Shown here: positions 36,259 through 49,365 of the stretch, in pieces
Numbering within the stretch: the stretch's first letter is position 1
How the letters are laid out: the number at the start of each line of letters is the position of its first letter
Assembly: GCA_021229015.1 (NCBI GenBank)
Contig: CM037783.1
Coordinates: forward strand, 55,045,311 to 55,109,310
DNA from: Solen grandis
Lineage: Eukaryota; Mollusca; Bivalvia; Adapedonta; Solenidae
Direction: 5' to 3'
Length of the DNA: 64,000 nt
Translations under genes and position numbers: made by a program
Notes under the pieces: generated by a model
Told to the model about the DNA's origin: nothing
The model's input: only the letters and a program-made list of their open reading frames with translations
Database searches by the model: none

Positions 36259-36500
36259 TTAACCCTTTCCCTCATATAGACTCATTTTGACACACTCAAT
36301 AGGTACCACATAAACCCTGATCTGCAGAAAGCCAAACTCAAACCTTACCAAATTTAATTGTAAAATCCTCATCACCAGACCACTGAGGAGCAGCGAACAG
36401 CATAAAACCTGATCAGCCTGCGAGTTACTCGCAGGCTGATCTGGTTTTATGCTGTTCGCATAGGTCTTTTCATGGTGTCCTCTATGAGGGAAAGGGTTAA
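36259..36500 (-). mobile_element. TTAA-flanked MITE, copy 3
   Basis: TTAACCCTTTCCCTCATATA at the left and GAGGGAAAGGGTTAA at the right, with the intact palindrome in the opposite orientation to copies 1 and 2. TTAA is on both sides. Confidence 0.75.
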
Positions 36501-39500
36501 TGTTTATGATCAAATCCTCATCTTTATCCTGTTCTAAATTAAAGCTCCAACAAGTGTGACCTGGGACATTACTTCCTGTGTGTGAGAGCAGTGCATTCGT
36601 TAATTGAGCACACACACACTTTATCCAGTAATTCGACCCAGTGATGACATCACTCTGGTGACATCCTGCCATAACACAAACATGTCCAGCCTGCGTGCTG
36701 TCTACCTGTAGTTGCCTATAGGGGAATCTGACTGAAGGGAATGATGTGAGCACTGAGACTCATTAACCCTACCTGAGATTTATTTTGAAATGACCTGTGT
36801 GACCAGTGAAAAACTGAATCATATTAATTGCATGTAACTTGCACAATCATCAGGATTAATACAGCTCACTTCTGATTTTTTCACACTCTAAGAAATGAGA
36901 ATGCCAAATTGCAAAACTCAGGCGTAATGCCCTACCACCCCCCCCCCCTCCCCCCCCCCCCCAAAAAAAAAATTCAATAAGTATATAAAAAGTTTCCAAT
37001 GATATTTTTTTTTCAAGCAGATGCTGCAAAAAGTTTCAAGGTGCTCTTCAAAGCTGCATAGAACAGTGATATGGTACACAAACATCCCTGTTTGATTAGA
37101 CAGTCAAACTTTTTGGCAAACTTTAATAGTAATGGGTTTATTCATATTTCGCCCAACTTCATGGGATTTAATTGGCTCCTGACCTATATATTTTGACTCG
37201 AAGAAAGGTGGTATCTGTATTTCTGGGCCATAAACAGTTATTTCATGTAGTGTTTGTTGTACAGTTATAGCCTTGCTGAATGGATACAGGGTGACAGTTG
37301 AAATGGTCAAACTGTTCTGATATCTATTTGATACAATCATACAAAGGTGACATGTGGAGTTGTGCACATAAACAGTAGGGTGAAAATGTTTATCTGCCCT
37401 GACATTAAGGCTGATAAGCAATGGATGCACCCTCTGCACAAGAATGTTTGGCATGTTGTCAGCACTGCATGACCTGCCTTGGGGAATTCCTGATACCATT
37501 CTCTGATTTTACACAGATAAAACTATTATTTTGTTAATATCACTTTCAACTGTATATACCATATATATCTTTTTTTTTTTTTTTTCTATTTTTAAAGTAA
37601 TGTTCTAGTATTTTGTATCACAGGGTGAGGGATGAAAATGAAGAAGTCTGTTAGACCAATCATGTTGATAATTGAAACTTTTGTTTTCAATGCAGCAGCT
37701 GTCATTACTGAATTTGTTTAACTAATTTGGGGTTACTTATCAAGCTTTAAAATATGATCTTAGATATAACACTTTAATTTCCACTCAAGGGCTATCTTGG
37801 TTTTGAAATGCACAGTAGACCAGCTCATTTGGCAGCAGTCAGTTATCAACGGACAGGTCATATTGTAAACTGTTCTGACTAAGGTTGATAAGTGCAGCTT
37901 GATCATGCTTGAAATGTGTGTGTCTCTCAGTGGTTTGAGACTACATTGTCATAATATACCAGTTTGTATTTATACCTCAAAAATGTATTGATTCTTTACC
38001 TGAATTACCTGAATAAAATTTGCAATCATTATAAATTAAATCATTAGCCACAAAAGAAAACATACTGATTTAGAGTTACATCAAAATAGGTAGCAATATA
38101 ATAAATGTATTGGTTTTACAGAATCCATCATTTTTAGACAAAAAAATCAGCATGGAAAAGCCTGGTCTGCTTGAAACTTTAGAGTCAGTCTCATCCAGTT
38201 GAAATGGTAAACAAGAGAATGTTATGGCTATATTTGACATATATAATATAACATACTGTAATTATGTATTTAGTTCATCATTACTAGATCATCCACTTAT
38301 CACGTTAACAAATATGACGTAGCTCAGCTTATTTTTGTAGCTGACGAGTGAGGGCGAGTGAATTAGTTGCTTGGATCACGTTCTACAGGTAATCATTGAT
38401 CCGTGTATTCGTGTAGAGATAAATATAGTATCAAATCCCTACCTGTGATACCTGTATATAGCAACTGTCAAGTCAGCGGTATATTTAAATTTGTTATGCA
38501 ATTGTATGTCTATTGTCTAGGTTAGGTGAAATTATCGTTTCTACATCTCTATGAAAATTTATCCTGAAACATATTGTGGCTGTATCATTAAATGGTAAGG
38601 CAAAGTTTTGTTCTTGATACTGGTAATTAATAAATTATTATATAAATTCATGATATAGTTCTGAAATAATAAATACATTCTATTTAACAAATATACTGCA
38701 AGGCTGAAAATATGGTATACTAGCTGTTATAATGACCATTGTGTTTATAGATACGTAACATTTTAATAGAACTTTTAAAATTACACCATAAATGATTAAA
38801 GAGTATTCAAGTATGAAATGTTTTTTCAAATCTATGCAAAAATTATGGGCATTTTGAAAATACACAAATATTTTGTTCTTGTGACTACTTAATTTTGGAG
38901 GAGACAGGTGGGTATTTTCTATCTATTGCATCATCCCCTGAGGGCTGTCACTGATATTTATGACAGGTAGGAGACACCTTTATTACTATCTGAAATTATT
39001 TTAGAAGTGATGAAATTCTTACCATTGATTTTCATTAATATACATTTTTGTGCAGCGACTAGTGGTCAATGGTAGCTTCAGATATTGGAAGCTAATTGAA
39101 ACATTGAGACCAGGTTTGATATTTTTATGATTTTTATTTTTTAAATTTCCAGAGTTTTAAAATGTCTGTTTTTTAAGCAATGAATTAACAAATGTTTTTA
39201 TAGTAACAAGAAATAAATATGCATTCACTGTTAAATGAAAATGGGGGCATAATTTAATAAACTTGGGTGATGATTTAATTGCCATTTAAATCAGACCACA
39301 CTTATCCTACCTACTTAAACCATAGCTTACTCTTGTGCATAATGTTTAAATGCATACATGTACTTTAATAGATCGTGCTCTGATGTTTGTATGTTAGTGT
39401 TATTGATTGTATGCAGATTTCATAACATTGTCAAAGCTGATGTATTTTGTTATTTTAATCAACAATCAAGACAGGTTTATTTGCAGTTTGTATTACAGGT

Positions 39501-42213
39501 ATTTTTACCTTCTATGAATAAATCAGTAAGGTAATGGCAGAACAAAGTTGCCAACAATAAGCTTCCATTATTTATGTTCTTCTTAAAATGACTTGAAAGA
39601 GACCTGAAGAGATATAAGCTTTCATGCTTTAATCTCCTTATGTATGTTTCCAGTATTTTGTTTGTGCGGCAAGACAAACACTTCATTTTACATGGCAAAC
39701 AGTATATGTAAGGATTACAGAAATTAACATGATTAAGCCTAATGTGCTTATGAAAAGTCATCGAGATTTAGCACAGTCTCTTAATATCAATATGTCGAAC
39801 ATATTCTGAACTGATCAGTGTTGAAAATTTAAAATCATTTCAATCTTGATCTATTCAAATTCTAAAAATATGAACCAGAAGAGCCTGTTGCTTTGAATCT
39901 AAACTTTGACGAGTGTGGTTATTCCAGTTACTTGCAGTTTTTAATTTAGTTAATAAGTGTGGTGTTCATAACAGTAAACAATAATATTATTGATCTGCTT
40001 ACATTGATTTGTGCTGGCTGACCAGGTTTACACCTGCAGTTCTATGTTACAAAGATAGTTTTAGAATCATGTAATAAAGAGTAACAATTAATTATGTATG
40101 AAAACTCGTGTTGTGATTTACATTTAGTCACATTTTTCGAATGTATCAGATCTAAAGAAGTGGTAATGACTGAGTGCTTGTGGGACAAAGTACTCATTAA
40201 CCTTGCACAGATCCTCATATTGTGTAACCACTATAAACCTAACATCCATGAATATTTTACATAGTCATTAATGGGGAAAAGCATGGATGGTCCTATGTAC
40301 AGTTGTCAAGTGAAGGTCACCATGGTTAACTGGTGGTGGCATGTTTGGTTACAAAAAATTGTCTGAAGGTTGTGAATTCAATTCCTGATGAGGGCAGTGT
40401 AGAAATTTACCAGTTGCAAAGTACTGGTCCAATCTGGGACAGCCTGGAGGGATTAGTACTCGGGTTAAGTGAAGATGAAAACTGGGCTCTGTCTTCACTT
40501 CTCTTTGTCTGAATTCATACACTGAAATAATTAATTTTTAAACTCTGTCATACTGTATCCCAATTTTGAGTCTTCATACCAGAGATCTGTACTCTTCACC
40601 ATAATTCAGGAGAATTCAGCTGTTGGCATCATAATATTTATTCATTCACTTTTTAACAGGTTATATATAGCGCCTCTATATAGACATTTTATTGTGTCAA
40701 GTTTCTATGCATTTAGTATATAATCATCTATAGATCATATTGATCATAATACCTCATCTGAACCATTTTTAAGAGAGTATTATACTTTCCTTGACATTTA
40801 AAGAAACAATGGTTAAGTTATAAGACAAACATGAAAGTTGAAATACCTGAACAATTATTGCATGTCAATGTCTTTACTCTCTTAATCTATAAAAATTATA
40901 GACTATTGTAAAGGGGCATATAATTTCCTTTCTTGGCTCCTATGAGTTCATTAGTATGGTCTGTCAGTTTTAAAAGCTATCAGAAGGACAATGTGCATTC
41001 TAGCAGTTCATATGCTAATACATATTGATTTGTGAACAACATAAAGGGGCCAAATACCACACATTGGGAGAGGCGGGTCCAGACAAGGGCCAGGTGGGGT
41101 CATTGTCACCGGCTGGACAGATGGTATCTTGGTGTGACCAATAGAATAGGGGCTGGCCCTTTGTCTGTCTTTGTTTTGGCATTTTCAGCTAGGTGCCCTT
41201 GTTTGCATTGATCCCTTCTTCACCATTGTGATTGAATTCATGTTACCATGGTAATGAAAAATAGGTTACATCATGTTATAAAACTTGGGCATTTATAAAT
41301 ACATTATATTTAGCATATTTATTATGCATGGTATTATTAGCATTGGACCCATATAAACAGGGGAAAGGTGTCTGATCCTCTGCATTTGTGAAGGAATTTT
41401 ATATAGTGTACTAGCTAGTTTGTCAGTGATGGTAAAATTTGGGGCTGACGGTATGTTTAAATGTCTTTCTTATTTGAAGCTAACTTTGCCATATAATATG
41501 TCAATTTCTATCATGATTATCATATTTGTTGTTTTTATGACTAGTATATTTAAATACAATTAGCACAGAAGTAGCATTTTTCTGTAAAATTGCACTAGGG
41601 AATATTATAACCCTATCAATAAATATGAGTACAAATTATAATAAACCTAAAGCTGTCTTTGTGGCTTTAAATCATTTGTAATGTCAGTTGACTAACGCTT
41701 TTGCTGAATTTGGGAATCCAGACTGAATGGTTAAGGACATGCATTCAGGATGAGATGAGCTGCATCTTCCATAATTAAGATTATCTATTATTTTTGAAGT
41801 GAATAATTTGATATATATTGTATGTTGTCTTGATTTATGGGGTATATAATGTTTTCCAGATACTGTGAGTATAACGTGCTTTAAAAGAGTTTTGTTGGTG
41901 TTTGCATTTAACTCTGAATGATTAGAGATAAATATTGAAGTTTGTTATGTAAGGTTGACTGCTGGTTAATGTCCAGCAAGTTATTATCGTTGGACAGGTG
42001 AACTTATCTACACCTTGGTCAGTAGGTGTAAAGAATAAGGACAGCAGAGTGACCACTGGTCAGTTCAGGACACTGACTTTGGGGCAATGCCCTCAGTTGA
42101 CCATTTGACCACAAGTAGAACATTTACACTTGTGATAGCTGCCAGAAAATAGTAACAGATTGTAACCCCTATTAGATACACAAATAAATGGCTGCCAGAG
42201 TTATATAATTAGG
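36501..42213. other. Intergenic stretch, no gene supported
   Basis: AT-rich. A poly-C/poly-A patch lies at 36940-36970 and a poly-T run at 37569-37585. A 131-codon minus-strand frame (37104-37499) has no recognisable domain. A tRNA-like word pair near 40325-40400 may be an old SINE. Confidence 0.35.
38305..38391 (+). promoter_or_regulatory. Possible untranslated first exon of the TP53INP-like gene
   Basis: A locally GC-richer patch has TATGACGTAGC (CRE-like) and GACGAGTGAGGGCGAGTGAA. It ends in a donor-like TTCTACAG|GTAATC. It lies 6 kb before the coding start, where an untranslated exon of a TP53INP gene could be. This rests only on composition and one donor. Confidence 0.15.
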
Positions 42214-42450
42214 TTAACCCCTTCCCTCATATAGACTCATTTTGACGCACTCAATAGGTACCACATAAAGCCTGATCTGCAGAAAATCACAGTTAAACCT
42301 TACCAAATTTAATTACAAAATCCTCATTTCCAGACCACTGAGGAGCAGCAAACAGCATAAAACCTGATCAGCCTGTGAGTTACTCGCAGGCTGATCTGGT
42401 TTTATGCTGTTCGCATAGGTCTTTTCATGGTTTCCTCTATGAGGGAAAGG
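42214..42450 (-). mobile_element. TTAA-flanked MITE, copy 4 (one flank lost)
   Basis: TTAACCCCTTCCCTCATATA at the left and an intact palindrome. The right end stops at GAGGGAAAGG without the closing TTAA. Confidence 0.7.
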
Positions 42451-42897
42451 AGTATTTTTAGCTGGTGTGTACTTCAAAGAAAAAAAGTTGAGGTATTGTC
42501 ATCACTCTGTTGTCGTCATTGGCGTTATGTTGTTCAGTTGGCTTCATCTTGGTGAAAAACTTTAACAACCAAGGTCATAACTTAACTTTTAAAGGCATGT
42601 CTGTTACCAAACTTCATATACTTGTTCACTATCACAAGGGCTACATTCTCATAAAGGGCCAAAACTCCGTGGTCCATTTTGACTTGATTCATCTTCCCTT
42701 TTTTAAAACAAAAACTGACAGACGAGTGTGGGCATCCACATGTGTGGCTTTAATACTTGCAGTTTGGTACACTGTACATAATATATTTCTTTGTAGTTTT
42801 GGTATGTACTGTGTACAGATCTGCATAAACTGAGGGAGTGACTGATGTCTTATTTTTCTATGGCTGCTGAATATCCAAGGGAATGTAATAATCTGTC

Positions 42898-43088
42898 TTA
42901 ACCCGTTCCCTCATAGAGGAAACCATGAAAAGGCCTATGCGAACAGCATAAAACCAGATCAGCCTGGTCTGGAAATGAGGATTTTGTAATTAAATTTGGT
43001 AAGGTTTAACTGTGGTTTTCTGCAGATCAGGCTTTATGTGGTACCTACTGAGTGCGTCAAAATGAGTCTATATGAGGGAAGGGGTTAA
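42898..43088 (+). mobile_element. TTAA-flanked MITE, copy 5, with palindrome arm deleted
   Basis: TTAACCCGTTCCCTCATAGA at the left and GAGGGAAGGGGTTAA at the right. Only the first arm of the palindrome remains: CAGATCAGCCTG joins straight to GTCTGGAAATGAGG, removing about 50 bases. Confidence 0.7.
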
Positions 43089-44619
43089 CTGACTTTTGGT
43101 TTGTTCTAGATACAAACAAATGATGTTAAAATTATTGACACTCACCAATTCTGCAAGTCAAATTTTGGAAGTATTTTGACTGGCACCAAATGATATCACA
43201 TTTGCAAGTTTTGCCAGCTGGTCAATGTGCAAATCTTCAAACATTTTCACCTAGAACAGTAAATGGTACTCAGTACCCTATCCAAGATCATGTACAGTAC
43301 CATGTTCTTTCACCCCTAATAATAAAATATATATTTTTTGAAAAAGAAGTTTTAAGTAATTATTCAGGTCATCGTGTCATTGTTCTTACTTTTAAGAGAG
43401 GGGACTGTATTTGATCATAATGTTATTAAAACTAAGAATAATTTGAATTATTGTATGATCAGTCAGCTTGCAAAATATTTCAAATGTTTCTGTTTGCAGC
43501 AGACAGTAGAGACTCACTAATGAATCATGAGTGTTTTAAAGGTTACATCAAACAGTCATGGTCAAGATCATGATGTAGTAAGCTTTAGTGGTCATGCCTG
43601 TATATATAAGAATAATCCAAAGTGGTCAGTGGCCTGTGAATGACATGGCTAAAGTCTGTCTAAATGGATTATTACACTGGTCAGAGGAGAGATATGTGAA
43701 CTGACCATTATATCTGAGTTGTGTAACCTGAAATAATGGGGTTGCCTTATATACATCAAAAAGAACAATGACCTCACAGCATGAACACATAACTTAGTGC
43801 CGATCTTTTGATGTGTTTAAAAAGAGTCCAAAGATTTGAGTAGTTTGCACTGTTTGGGTTAAGTCAGTAAAGAAAAGATGGAGGAATAGTTTTGAACTGC
43901 CACAATCAGGGTTAAAGCCTGCACTTATTTGTACTAGATAGATATATGCAACAAGGTATGTGTGGTTTATACAGGAAACTGTTCACTACTGATTTACACA
44001 TTTGTTTACAAACATCATATAATCACAGTACTGTTGTTACATAGAGTGTTCCTGAAACTGTGTGTAACACAGGGGATAGTTAATGTATGTGTGTTTAATA
44101 ACATTTTCAAAAATCTTAAAAACATGGGAAAACTTAGTAATTTGAGATGAGTTCTTAATTAGTTTTCCTCCTCTTCATTGATAATGGTTATTTATTTAGC
44201 CAAATCACTGTTGTACATTATTATTAATCTTTCTATTCCTCAATCTCCCTCGGAAATCCATACCAGTATCTGTTCCTTGATGTACATGCAGTCATTGTGG
44301 TGGCTTTCAGAAGGTAACATGTATAATTGATGCTGTAATCAATGGTAGCATCAGATGGAGAGAAACAATATGTACATGGAGATGACCTTTTGAGGGATGT
44401 ATGTATATAACCAGATCAATCTGTGAGCAATTTGCAGGATGATCTGGTTATATACTCATATCCTACCTTGTTTAGGATTATCAAGGCCTTGTATCAAAAT
44501 CACTTCACAAAATGAACTTAAGAAATGAATTAATACAATAGAAGTACATTATATTGCAATGTATATAACTTGTAACCATATGAAACATATATATGGTATC
44601 TTGTATTATTTCAGGAAAG

Positions 44620-47600
44620 ATGCTTAGCTGGGCCAGTTACTTGTTCGGCGGCGGCTCCTCAGATCCTCAGCCAGATGAAAGTCAGTCCCAGCCTGAGCCT
44701 GCTCCTATGGAAACGGAGGCAGTGTCCGGGGATAAGGACTGGGTGGTAGTTGAGCATGGAGGTAAGTCACAGTTCCGGCACATAAACATCGCTTTTTGTT
44801 ATGTTATTTTTGCTTAGTATCCCCATTATATTAACCCTTTCCCTCATATAGACTCATTTTGATGCACTCAGTAGGTATCATATAAAGCCTGATCTGCAGA
44901 AAAACGCAATTAAACCTTACTAAATTTAATTACAAAATCCTCATTTCCAGACCACTGAGGAGCAGCGAACAGCATAAAACCTGATCAGCCTGCGAGTTAC
45001 TCGCAGGCTGATCTGGTTTTATGCTGTTCGCATAGGTCTTTTCATGCTGTCCTCTATGAGGGAAAGGGTTAATGCATGCTGAGCAAGTGTTTCCCATTTT
45101 GATCTGTGTGCTTGCATGCTCAATTGCATTTATATATACATACCTTAATCAAACTTAAAGGTATAAAAGTATTGAAATGATTGATAATTAAGATATTTAA
45201 TTTTCAACTTAATTTTTCTGTAACATTTTTTTACTTTTAGCTATTATATCTTGAGCAGATTCTATATTCAGTTGAAAACCATATTAGCATTAATGGAATG
45301 TTACATCAATAATTATTTAAAAAAAAAAAAAAATGCTGTTTGTATATATAAAACTAAAAAGGTTGTATCTTATCAATATATCTATGCATGTATTGTAAGT
45401 GTTGTTACGAATAAGGAAGCAGATTCAGTTAAGTTATTAGGGGTATGTTTTGTCTTAAAAGTAGAAGAGCATTTTTAAATTTAAAATCAGCAATATTAGA
45501 GAATAGGGATATAAAGACTGGATTGGGGGAGGGGGGGCTAAATATTCATTGTTGTGTAGATATGTATAACAACTTAATAAGCTTACGAATGATGAGAAAC
45601 CAATAAGTCATTCATTTACAGTGTATTTTGAATAGAATTTGAAGTTGTCTCTGAGTCTGGTCACATACTTTCTTAAATACTGTCACAGTAAAAGAATTAG
45701 ATATGTGTCATGATTTTCAGTGGGGAATATGAGACAGTTTTCTAGTTTGTGAGTAATATGGATTGATTTCCTATCATCATCAGTTCATGAGGTACATTGC
45801 CTCTGAGATAATTATATTACACCCCCTTATACAAAGTATATTAATTGGGGCTATATTTGCATCATGTGAGCTGGTCAATTGACAAAATTTGTCAAAATTG
45901 ATATCTAGCTACCTTTGTTCAGATTTCATTGAACTTTTGCAAGACAAAAAAAAAAAAAGTCCAAGTCTAGTTGAGTGACATGCGCATGTTCTGTGATATT
46001 TATTACAGAGTTATGACCCTTGGTTTATTTTGTTTGTGTTATTTGGATTTCAATGAAACTTCACAAGACTAATAAATACTTACCATACTACAATCATATG
46101 ATTTATATATAGTTTGTCTAACCATTACTTACTACTTAAGTTCTAAACTATTCCTGGGACACAAAGTAACATCAAAATAGTGATATGCCTACTGGGGTAT
46201 ATCACAATAGTGACATGCCTATATCACAGCAGTGCCTCTGTTCTTTTTTGTGCTTCAGTTGTGACAAGATTATCATTGCCATGGGGACAGTTACCATATC
46301 AAGGCAGTTTCTAGGAGCATTAATCATCTTAAATGAAAGTTTTTGTATGCAGCTTTATCTAAAATTGCACTAAGCATTTTACTCAACTGAGACAAATATT
46401 TTCTTCAAAGCAACTAATCACCCATGGTATACTGAGAAAATGAAATCCTATAGTGGGACATTCAGGAACATGATACATGTCAGGGCTTCCTGTCAGTAAA
46501 GGAATCTTATTTTTCAGCAGTTAAAAAGATTGAAGGGATATTCATAGGTTTATTTTCAGGGTGTATTTTTAGGTTCATTTTGCTAAAGCAGTCATTAAGG
46601 TGCACATATGAAGGGCATTTTACCAGTCTGTTGGTAATATGTGTTCTGCTATTTTCAACAACTGATTGGCTCAAGTGTAGGACAAAATCCTCTCAGACAA
46701 ATCCCCTAAATGTAATTTAAGATACACTCCCCCACCCCTGTTGTTTGTTTTGAAAAGTGGCCATCACACTCATAGGTTTTATTTTTTTTATATAGGTTAG
46801 ACTAAATCCTTTTTAAATAATTTAACCTGTGCAGGGTTACGTCTGCCCTGCCCTGTAAAATTCACTAGGTGTAGTTAGTCCACATTTGGATGCTAAATTT
46901 CATATGGGGTGTGGCCACAGCATGAAGCCCTTATATGTACATTGTAAAACATATCTGAGGGGGATCATGGACAACAGGCAGCAGTGGGTCCCCTTGCCAT
47001 GGTAACAGGACAGTCATTTTAGCAGTGTCAATATAATGCTGCATCTTTTATGTTCTCCCATTCTTTTATCACACGTTTTCACTTTTAGTAAATTTTACTC
47101 AGTGTTCAGTATTGTATACATATTGCATTTTAGTTTAATCCTAAGTATTATTTAGTATATATTTCTAACCATTATCTATTCTTATTTTAAAAGCAATGTA
47201 AATGAACATTAATTTATAATTATTTGTTGAACCATTTGTTAATATCATATATGTGGGGTAGTTCACCATTAATTTGAAATTCTAATTTAAATCTACAACT
47301 GTTTGGTGTGATTCTTTTTTAAAAAATGACATGAATCAGTTAAAAAACTCAAAGCTGTCCTGTGTTCTAGGAAATCAAACCAGAAAAAAATTATCAAATC
47401 AAAACAAATAATTCTAGAACCTACTGTTTTACCAGAAATACTTGTAAATGTAATTTTTACATTCTGCAATTTTTACCTTAAGAAAAAAAAAAGTACTGTC
47501 AAAATAAGCTTTTAATGGAAATTAAGCAACATTTAATGGAAATAAAGCAACATTTAAATGGCTTAAAAAGTTTTCCATTTAAAATATCATGCAGCAGTAA

Positions 47601-48347
47601 GAAACAAGAGTGATGACAGAATGGGAGAAGGTAATGAAGCATTATATTTCTCTTACAGACTGCCACTTTGGTACAAAACCACTAGAGTACACTGGTGCTA
47701 ACACCACCTGTTACCATGGCAGCACCCTGCGTAGTGACGCTGGTGACTTGGTCCACCTGGCACAGTCAGCGCGTGACCCGGCCACACTCAGTCCTGCCAA
47801 GTGTGACTCGTCTAGTTCTAGTCCCTCAAAACATTCCACACCCGACTCCTTGAGTCCTGTGTCACATTCTCGTTACTTGTTTGTTCGTACTAACCATGGT
47901 CGTTCCCAAGAGGCCTGGCTACTTACCCCTCCTTCATGTTTTACTGCAGGAAGTAATGACTCTCCGCAAGTTGGAATTACGGATCTGGAGAATCTTTTGA
48001 TTGAACACCCAAGCATGTCTGTGTACAAGCGCTCTGGCAGTGCAGGAGAGGAGAGCAATCTGTCCGAATCTTCCAGCGATGATGTGTCAAACTCTAAACG
48101 ATCTCAGGCCATCAGCAGGCAAGGGCCAAAGAGAATGCGCACTGTGTCTGCTCGTGCACAGCTTTTAGCTCAAGTTTCTCAGGTGAAACGCTCACAAACT
48201 CTGCAGCAAAAGAAATCAACCAAGCGCAATAACAAGAAGAATTTGCAACGAATGAACATTATTTGTGATAAGAAATCCCCTAGAAATAACCGAGCCAGAA
48301 AACCGTCTGGCCAGATGAATGGACGTATCCCCCAGAGAAAATTGTAA
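44620..48347 (+). CDS. TP53INP: TP53INP-type (tumour protein p53-inducible nuclear protein/DOR) homologue, two coding exons
   Basis: Coding exons 44620-44761 and 47659-48347 (phase 1 junction G|AC), 276 aa. The first exon begins after an acceptor (TTTCAG|GAAAG), so an untranslated 5' exon exists upstream. Residues about 39-46 (GDKDWVVVE) fit an LC3-interacting region (W-x-x-V with acidic flank), matching the acidic LIR of vertebrate TP53INP1/2. In exon 2, EAWLLTPPSCFTA and LENLLIEHPSMSVY match the two family blocks almost word for word. A basic, Gln/Arg-rich C-terminus ends the protein. A Ser/Pro-rich insertion (residues about 80-115) separates the LIR from the conserved blocks. Family knowledge: binds LC3/GABARAP and shuttles between nucleus and autophagosomes, promoting autophagy and acting as a transcription coactivator. 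Invertebrates usually have one copy, so I do not choose between types 1 and 2. Confidence 0.9.
44831..45072 (-). mobile_element. TTAA-flanked MITE, copy 6, in the TP53INP-like intron
   Basis: Complete copy with TTAA on both sides and intact palindrome. It starts 70 bases after the splice donor of the first coding exon. Confidence 0.75.
45073..47658. other. Remainder of the TP53INP-like intron
   Basis: AT-rich with short homopolymer runs. A degraded dispersed repeat may lie at about 45830-46340 (TTATGACCCTTGGTTTATTT and TTTCAATGAAACTTCACAAG resemble Helentron-like bodies). No coding sequence until the acceptor at 47658. Confidence 0.35.
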
Positions 48348-49365
48348 ATGATGCCTAGTTTAGATTAAGAAATTCACAAAAAAGTATCTTTTGGTTTTTT
48401 CTCTCTCTTATTTTTGTGAAAACTAAAATTGAGATCTAGCTGTTTTTAAATATTGGGTTTAAATTTTTGTCTATAATTTTTTGTCAAAATTTTTGAAATG
48501 TGAATTCTTTCTTGCACTAGTAGTCATGTATATAATATAAATCTGTTGCCAAGGCAACACTAAAAAAATGTAAAATATCCAAAGCAAAAAAAAATTTAAA
48601 CATCCCAATGTAGATGAACGTAGACGTTTATCTCACAAAAAAATGTGTACGCAAGTTCTGTTTACTTTTATATGACTGTATCTCAAGCTGCCTCTGTCCA
48701 TATTGTTGTGTTTGTTTCTTATAATTAAATGATAAAATGTATATCTAGTTATTTATTTGTATATTGGACTTATTGTTACTCCTGTTACATTTGATAACAT
48801 TTCAAGATTATAATTATTCATGTGTGGACACCTAGAAAAATCCAAACTTGCTATAAATCATTAATTTTAAATTGCACATTTAATACGTAATATATATTCC
48901 ATCTTTTATTAAACCCACTTGTTAAATCTGATTAAAAATACCCTAGTTCAGTTCTACATGTAATTTTTCATTCTAGCTTTGACAATATATGTTAAGAATA
49001 TCTATTAATTTTGTGCAGTTCTTAATTAGTCCATAAGACAAGATATAATAGCATACCTCATTAACAAATTAGCATAAATAAATACACACCTAGAATGAAT
49101 TATTTCAAATGTTTGCATGTTTTGTAATAATTTCATATAGCTTTACATTTACACCTTAGATATTAGAAAAATGTTGTTTTTTGTAAGATCATAAGTAAGA
49201 TGATTTAAATGGACAATTATTCATTTACTTGAATATTTGTGTAGTTGAGGTTAAATCTGAGTGCAATTGTTTAAATCATGATGTGACACATGGGCTTTTG
49301 TTAAAAGTTATTGTTATGTAACATGAATCTAGTATTATGAACATGAAATAAATTTACAAGACTTC
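48348..49365 (+). other. Likely 3' UTR of the TP53INP-like gene
   Basis: AT-rich sequence after the stop codon. A canonical AATAAA at 49347-49352 is the best-placed polyadenylation signal, with earlier weaker candidates (near 48728 and 49075). The true end is not visible in DNA. Confidence 0.35.

Noticed and set aside
37104..37499. 131-codon minus-strand frame
   Set aside because: No domain, no splice sites and no repeat context; plausible chance ORF, though it is the longest in that intergenic region and transcripts could change this.
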